Positions 61,901 through 64,000 of a stretch of DNA of 64,000 bases are shown here, one piece after another. The translations under genes were made by a program, and so were the position numbers. Source of the stretch: Romanomermis culicivorax. Lineage: Eukaryota; Nematoda; Enoplea; Mermithida; Mermithidae. The notes beneath the pieces are model-generated. The model was not told where the DNA came from. It did not search any database and worked only from the letters and a program-made list of their open reading frames with translations. The DNA is taken from NCBI GenBank assembly GCA_963922205.1, contig CAWUHX010000255.1, positions 372,001-436,000 of the forward strand, written 5' to 3'. Position 1 is the first letter of the stretch, and each line of letters starts with the position of its first letter.

Positions 61901-62073
61901 TTATGGATAATTCTAATGCAGGGCCTAGTGGATCAACGTCCAAACCGGTGGGGATGTTGGAGAGTGTGAAGCGAAACTGGTGGTGGAACTTGCTGAGTCG
62001 GCACATTGGGATGCCATTCGTTGGAGTTCACATGCAATATACTGCAGAGTTTCATACTCGTACATATAAATGA
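49892..62073 (+). CDS. secreted PAN/apple plus trypsin-like (S1) serine protease, seven exons
   Basis: Exons: 49892-49951, 50000-50285, 50343-50625, 52396-52658, 53374-53391 (micro-exon, tentative), 58667-58812 and 61759-62073. All boundaries are GT-AG, phases agree, and the sum is 457 codons including the stop. The predicted protein has a hydrophobic signal peptide, a Cys-rich PAN/apple domain, then a trypsin fold: activation site R|ILGG, catalytic His in SAAHC, Asp in NDIAVIKF, CGWGST, and Ser in GDSGSP (GDSGGP in most relatives). The C42-C58, C1-C122 and C136-C201 pairs are present. C168-C182 and C191-C220 appear absent at both partners, which supports the exon 6 to exon 7 join. A 55-residue basic/aromatic tail (KRNWWWNLL) follows the domain. 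It is probably an extracellular zymogen. Introns are either tiny (48 and 57 nt) or transposon-filled. Confidence 0.8.
50000..50285 (+). CDS. protease exon 2: PAN/apple domain
   Basis: Begins after a 48-nt intron (CATTTTAG|GTTAGC). The Cys spacing (VFCRVQ ... YDCILACKRHGQCQTSNF ... KLCFLHSSKLNS) is that of PAN/apple domains, which bind proteins or sugars. Ends TGTG|GTGAGT. Confidence 0.75.
50343..50625 (+). CDS. protease exon 3: activation site and catalytic His
   Basis: The preceding 57-nt intron is a multiple of three without stops, so a naive frame runs through it. This exon gives ETCGTPHF (linker Cys), RRILGGFISQPYAYPWLG and WAVSAAHCF, ending ...CAAACA|GTGAGA in phase 2. Confidence 0.85.
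50626..52395 (+). other. protease intron 3
   Basis: 1.77 kb, no gene. Contains the small palindromic element at 51155-51287 and several dispersed TACGTGGAAAT motifs (51340-51740). Confidence 0.7.
51155..51287. mobile_element. 133-bp near-perfect palindromic TIR element
   Basis: Opens GGCCGGTTTTATCAAAGAGA and closes with the complement TCTCTTTGATGAAACCGGCC. Inside each arm TTAAGCTGCAGCT and AGCTGCAGCTTAA-type units are themselves palindromic, leaving a ~30-base loop. It looks like a MITE able to form a long hairpin. Target duplication unclear. Confidence 0.7.
52396..52658 (+). CDS. protease exon 4: catalytic Asp
   Basis: TTTTCATAG acceptor; the first G completes a CAG codon from exon 3. Encodes YDLRLSLP, LIRLHPKFGGFLNDIAVIKF (catalytic Asp), IRPICLPERI and NCMFCGWGSTNPG, ending CCCG|GTGAGT in phase 1. 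Confidence 0.85.
53374..53391 (+). CDS. protease exon 5: possible 18-nt micro-exon
   Basis: TTTTTCAG|18 nt|GTCAGT, phase 1 on both sides, adding GPASIQ after GWGSTNPG. Many S1 proteases have a GGPAS-x-x-LQ segment at this point, which favours it. Skipping it would also keep the frame. Confidence 0.45.
54878..56179. mobile_element. TTTTACCC-repeat element, copy 1
   Basis: Starts GGGCCCAAATTACAGAATGC. Its right end, ACTTTCTGTAATT, is the truncated complement. Both subterminal regions are built of irregular 15-20-bp units with TTTTACCC / TTTAACCC cores (54900-55030 and 55550-55770). The interior (55310-55500) resembles 60340-60510. No ORF. Hosts the 369-bp TIR element at 55775-56143. Confidence 0.7.
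55775..56143. mobile_element. 369-bp TIR element with TTA duplication
   Basis: Ends AGGCCCATCTATACTTTTTTC and GAAAAAAGTATAGATAGGCCT are inverted, with TTA at 55772-55774 and 56144-56146 (the flanking match can be extended to TTACTCTTA, so a 9-bp duplication is the alternative reading). Non-coding. Confidence 0.7.
57281..58666. other. remaining part of protease intron 5, no gene
   Basis: AT-rich. No recognisable frame or clear repeat. Confidence 0.5.
58667..58812 (+). CDS. protease exon 6
   Basis: CTCTTGCAG acceptor, phase 1, giving DDPSTCANQLMCIDSPPI (the position of S1 segments like SNVLMYTDVPII), then a stretch without the usual Cys pair. A donor CAC|GTAATA at 58813 is in phase 0 and matches exon 7. 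A stronger-looking donor, TTCA|GTGAGT at 58850, would be in phase 1 and would then need another exon. Unspliced reading would run to 58953 through repeat-like GGCGCCGAA sequence. Confidence 0.55.
58855..58936. repeat. GGCGCCGAA-type repeat, left cluster
   Basis: TTTCGGCGCG, GTTTCGGCGTCACC and TTTCGGCGCC recur within 82 bp. The complement resembles the cluster at 61454-61538. Together they flank the second TTTTACCC element and may be ends of one older element. Confidence 0.45.
60809..61343. mobile_element. TIR element with GGCCGGCGCC-rich arms, TTA duplication
   Basis: AGGCCCTG...CAGGGCCT ends with TTA on both sides (60806-60808, 61344-61346). Arms carry GACGGCCGGCGCCGG and GGCGTTGGCCGGCGCCG with TATACTTC. 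Interrupted after eight bases by the 224-bp element at 60820. Confidence 0.7.
60820..61043. mobile_element. 224-bp TIR element nested in another, TTA duplication
   Basis: AGGCCCTGTCATACTTCACC and GGTGAAGTATGACAGGGCCT are exact inverses, bracketed by TTA (60817-60819 and 61044-61046). The interior is packed with CGCGGTACCGCGCGGCGCCG-type palindromes. Confidence 0.85.
61454..61538. repeat. GGCGCCGAA-type repeat, right cluster
   Basis: GGCGCCGAACTGACC, TGGCGCCGAAGCG and GACGCCAAACTGTCC. See the left cluster at 58855-58936. Confidence 0.45.
61759..62073 (+). CDS. protease exon 7: catalytic Ser and C-terminus
   Basis: TTACATAG acceptor, then GDSGSPLFCYEDGRYIAQ, GVTSKG, and a final helix (ISYYLTWILEIM), followed by a Ser/Pro-rich then basic aromatic tail ending HTRTYK and TGA at 62071. 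Catalytic Ser codon at 61765-61767. Too broken up for simple ORF callers because the frame starts at the splice site. Confidence 0.85.
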   Translation, partial: GDSGSPLFCYEDGRYIAQGVTSKGQITNGRSRVLSSKISYYLTWILEIMDNSNAGPSGSTSKPVGMLESVKRNWWWNLLSRHIGMPFVGVHMQYTAEFHTRTYK

Positions 62074-62587
62074 GGAATGGTCCAAAAGAAAAAGTCGGAG
62101 CAAGAAGTCTCACAAAACTTCACTCATCTTGAATCAGTGTTTTATTCCTCAGTATTCCTTAATCCATCCGTTCCTTCAAAATGATTCAAATTTTCAGATT
62201 TGAAGGCAATTAAAAGCACTGCTTTGTAGATACAGACTTCACTCAACATTTTGTTACAGATGGTGTACACAGCGAACGTTTTTTGGACCACTCTATGAAA
62301 AAGAAATATTTTTTCCATCATATTGAACTCATGTGAGCATTATCTATATGAGTTCAACTATTGGTCAATAGATTCTGATACCGAGTTGCGCCATACCTGT
62401 TTTGTAGATTTTGATAAGCATTGTGAACCGATCGTTCTAATAAACCTAATGATTTTAAAAGAAGTTTCTTTAGAATCAACGTCAATGTGTCCAAATGACT
62501 GACAGTCTTTTCGAATTGGGATATGATAGGAGACTGATGAATGCTTTTTATAATCGTTGTTTCTGGTAATAAATCATTGAGAATTAA
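62074..62587. other. 3' flank of the protease gene, no gene seen
   Basis: AT-rich. No distinct polyadenylation or repeat signal stands out, apart from ordinary AT-rich motifs. Confidence 0.45.
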
Positions 62588-62760
62588 GACACGATTTCTT
62601 AGAGATTCGACCTTCTGTTCCATTGACCTATGATAAATTAAAAATTAATAATATCTGAAAATGAGATATTTTCGGTAGTTTTTCACGCTGAGTATCGTAG
62701 CAGCATTTATTCCGGATAAAAATCAAAATTCTCATTGCTACAGTATTCCAAGTAAATTGC
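62588..62760 (+). mobile_element. left end of another long-TIR family member
   Basis: AATTAA|GACACGATTTCTTAGAG, then TTGACCTATGATAAATTAAAAATTAA, GATATTTTCGGTAG, CGCTGAGT and GCTACAGTAT, aligned in order with the arm of copy 1. The matching right end is not seen in the window. Left flank is again TTAA. Confidence 0.6.
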
Positions 62761-63756
62761 AGTGCCTTTCTAATATAGCAAAGTGCATCCGAATATCTCT
62801 TGCCGTTCACCTGTGAATGGATTTCAAAGTATGGCTTCCTTTCTGAAATGAAATTAAAATTTTGGAAGTTTTCGATTTTTCATTTGAAGCACTTCATTCG
62901 GCGACTATCAAACCTAGATCAATGAAAATTTATCAGGACTTCGCGCCACATTTTTGCTTATAAAGTATTAGGTAAAGGTGCACCTCTACAGCTCCTAAAG
63001 GCAGAGTGTCACTTCACGCAACGGGCAACGCCGCGCGTGATGACCGCTAGTCCGCTAGTTTAGCACCAAGCGGTCACCGCTAGTAATTTTCAAAGTTTAC
63101 CGCAGAAATTTCAATCTGAATTTCGGTGGTGTTGCTCGCTGCATGAAATTTAATTTTCTGATGGTTGTAATAGATAATTTGAAGCAAAGAAACTTGTTTA
63201 ATCTGTTCTTTCAGTAAATAATGATAGTTTTAGGTTCCTATTTTTTGAAATTTTTTTTAAAAAGTGGCTTTTTGGGAAAATTTTCGGTTTTTTTGTTTTG
63301 TTTTTCGGTTTTTTGTTTTTTAAAGGAGTTTTGGGGTCTCTCCTAAAATCAAGTTAGAATTAGGAAAAAGCACATTGGTAAAAAACTTTTGGCCACCCAA
63401 AAAATTTGAATTTGACTGTTTAAACTAATAACTCATTCGAAACTCAGTCAAATCAATCGCGGTTTCTCGTAAAAGATTCGCTAGAATTTTCTATTCCTAA
63501 TCATGCCCGAGCCTCATGGCTATAGAAGTCAGTGTTGTGGTGAAAAAAGATGTGTCCCGTGACTAAAACAACCAAAAATATGTCTTGCTAAACTGATTTC
63601 TCGGGAAAAACCCAATCATATTAATTGCGATTTCTGGCGAATGATGTGCGAGAATTGTATGTACATGTCTGACTGAGTATAATGAGCAATGAATACGCAT
63701 TGGTGAAAAAGCTATTTCGATCACTTAAGAGAGAGGAAATCTCTAAACTTTTGTAT
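62761..63756. other. anonymous AT-rich DNA, no gene seen
   Basis: Only short frames. A Thr/Ser-like CCGCTAGT repeat near 63045-63085 and T-runs near 63240-63320 are the only local structure. Confidence 0.5.
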
Positions 63757-64000
63757 TTTTTGAAATTTAATTTTAATTTAATTTTAATTTAATTAATTTT
63801 AATTTAATTTTAATTTAATTTTAATTTAATTTTAATTTAATTTTAATTTAATTTTAATTTAATTTTAATTTAATTTTAATTTAATTTTAATTTAATTTTA
63901 ATTCAATTTTAATTATAATTTTAATTTTAATTTTAATTTTAATTTTAATTTTAATTTTAATTTTAATTTTAATTTTAATTTTAATTTTAATTTTAATTTT
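63757..64000. repeat. AT satellite: 11-bp then 6-bp units, running off the window
   Basis: From about 63762 to 63905 the unit is AATTTTAATTT (11 bp). From 63905 to the window edge it is AATTTT (6 bp). The shorter unit is contained in the longer one, so one array probably arose from the other by deletion of AATTT. Confidence 0.9.

Overview
The window is AT-rich animal nuclear DNA dominated by mobile elements, with one recognisable host gene. That gene has very short introns (48 and 57 nt) beside long transposon-filled ones. Together with RTE-type LINEs, a Ty3/gypsy element and many long-inverted-repeat DNA elements, this suggests a small invertebrate, perhaps a nematode. The sequence alone does not fix the species.

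Layout. 1-9158: degraded sequence with a dead gypsy-type integrase fragment (about 1944-2551), a 3.6-kb terminal-inverted-repeat (TIR) element with a TTA target duplication (3476-7110) and G-run-rich repeats. 9159-33237: an RTE LINE (minus strand, 16-bp target duplication) split by a 4.2-kb non-coding long-TIR element, followed by about 2.9 kb of non-coding DNA with a minisatellite and a second long-TIR element. This whole block has been tandemly duplicated with a 9646-bp period. The middle long-TIR element is a hybrid of the two outer ones, so the exchange can be placed within 21404-21548. 33238-35048: repeats and anonymous DNA.

35049-49723: a complete, apparently young Ty3/gypsy LTR retrotransposon (14.7 kb, 4-bp AGTA target duplication, LTRs differing only in one T-run where I compared them). 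It encodes Gag-protease-RT-RNase H in one frame, integrase in an overlapping +1 frame, and a very long third ORF (about 1.5 kb of codons) in the place where env would lie. That third protein is not an envelope. Its N-terminus carries all the motifs of a DEDDy 3'-5' exonuclease (RNase D / WRN / MUT-7 class), followed by uncharacterised domains and an Arg/Gly-rich tail. It also appears to have its own small 5' exon joined by a phase-matched intron. This is the most unusual object in the window.

49892-62073: a secreted PAN/apple plus trypsin-like serine protease gene in seven exons. The gypsy element landed 165 bp upstream of its start codon. Its introns have been loaded with a divergent long-TIR element, two elements packed with TTTTACCC-like repeats, and nested small TIR elements with TTA target duplications. 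All three catalytic residues (His, Asp, Ser) are encoded, and exon phases close to 456 codons. 62074-64000: another long-TIR element end, anonymous AT-rich DNA, and an 11-bp then 6-bp AT satellite running off the window.

I recognised no tRNA, rRNA or CRISPR feature.
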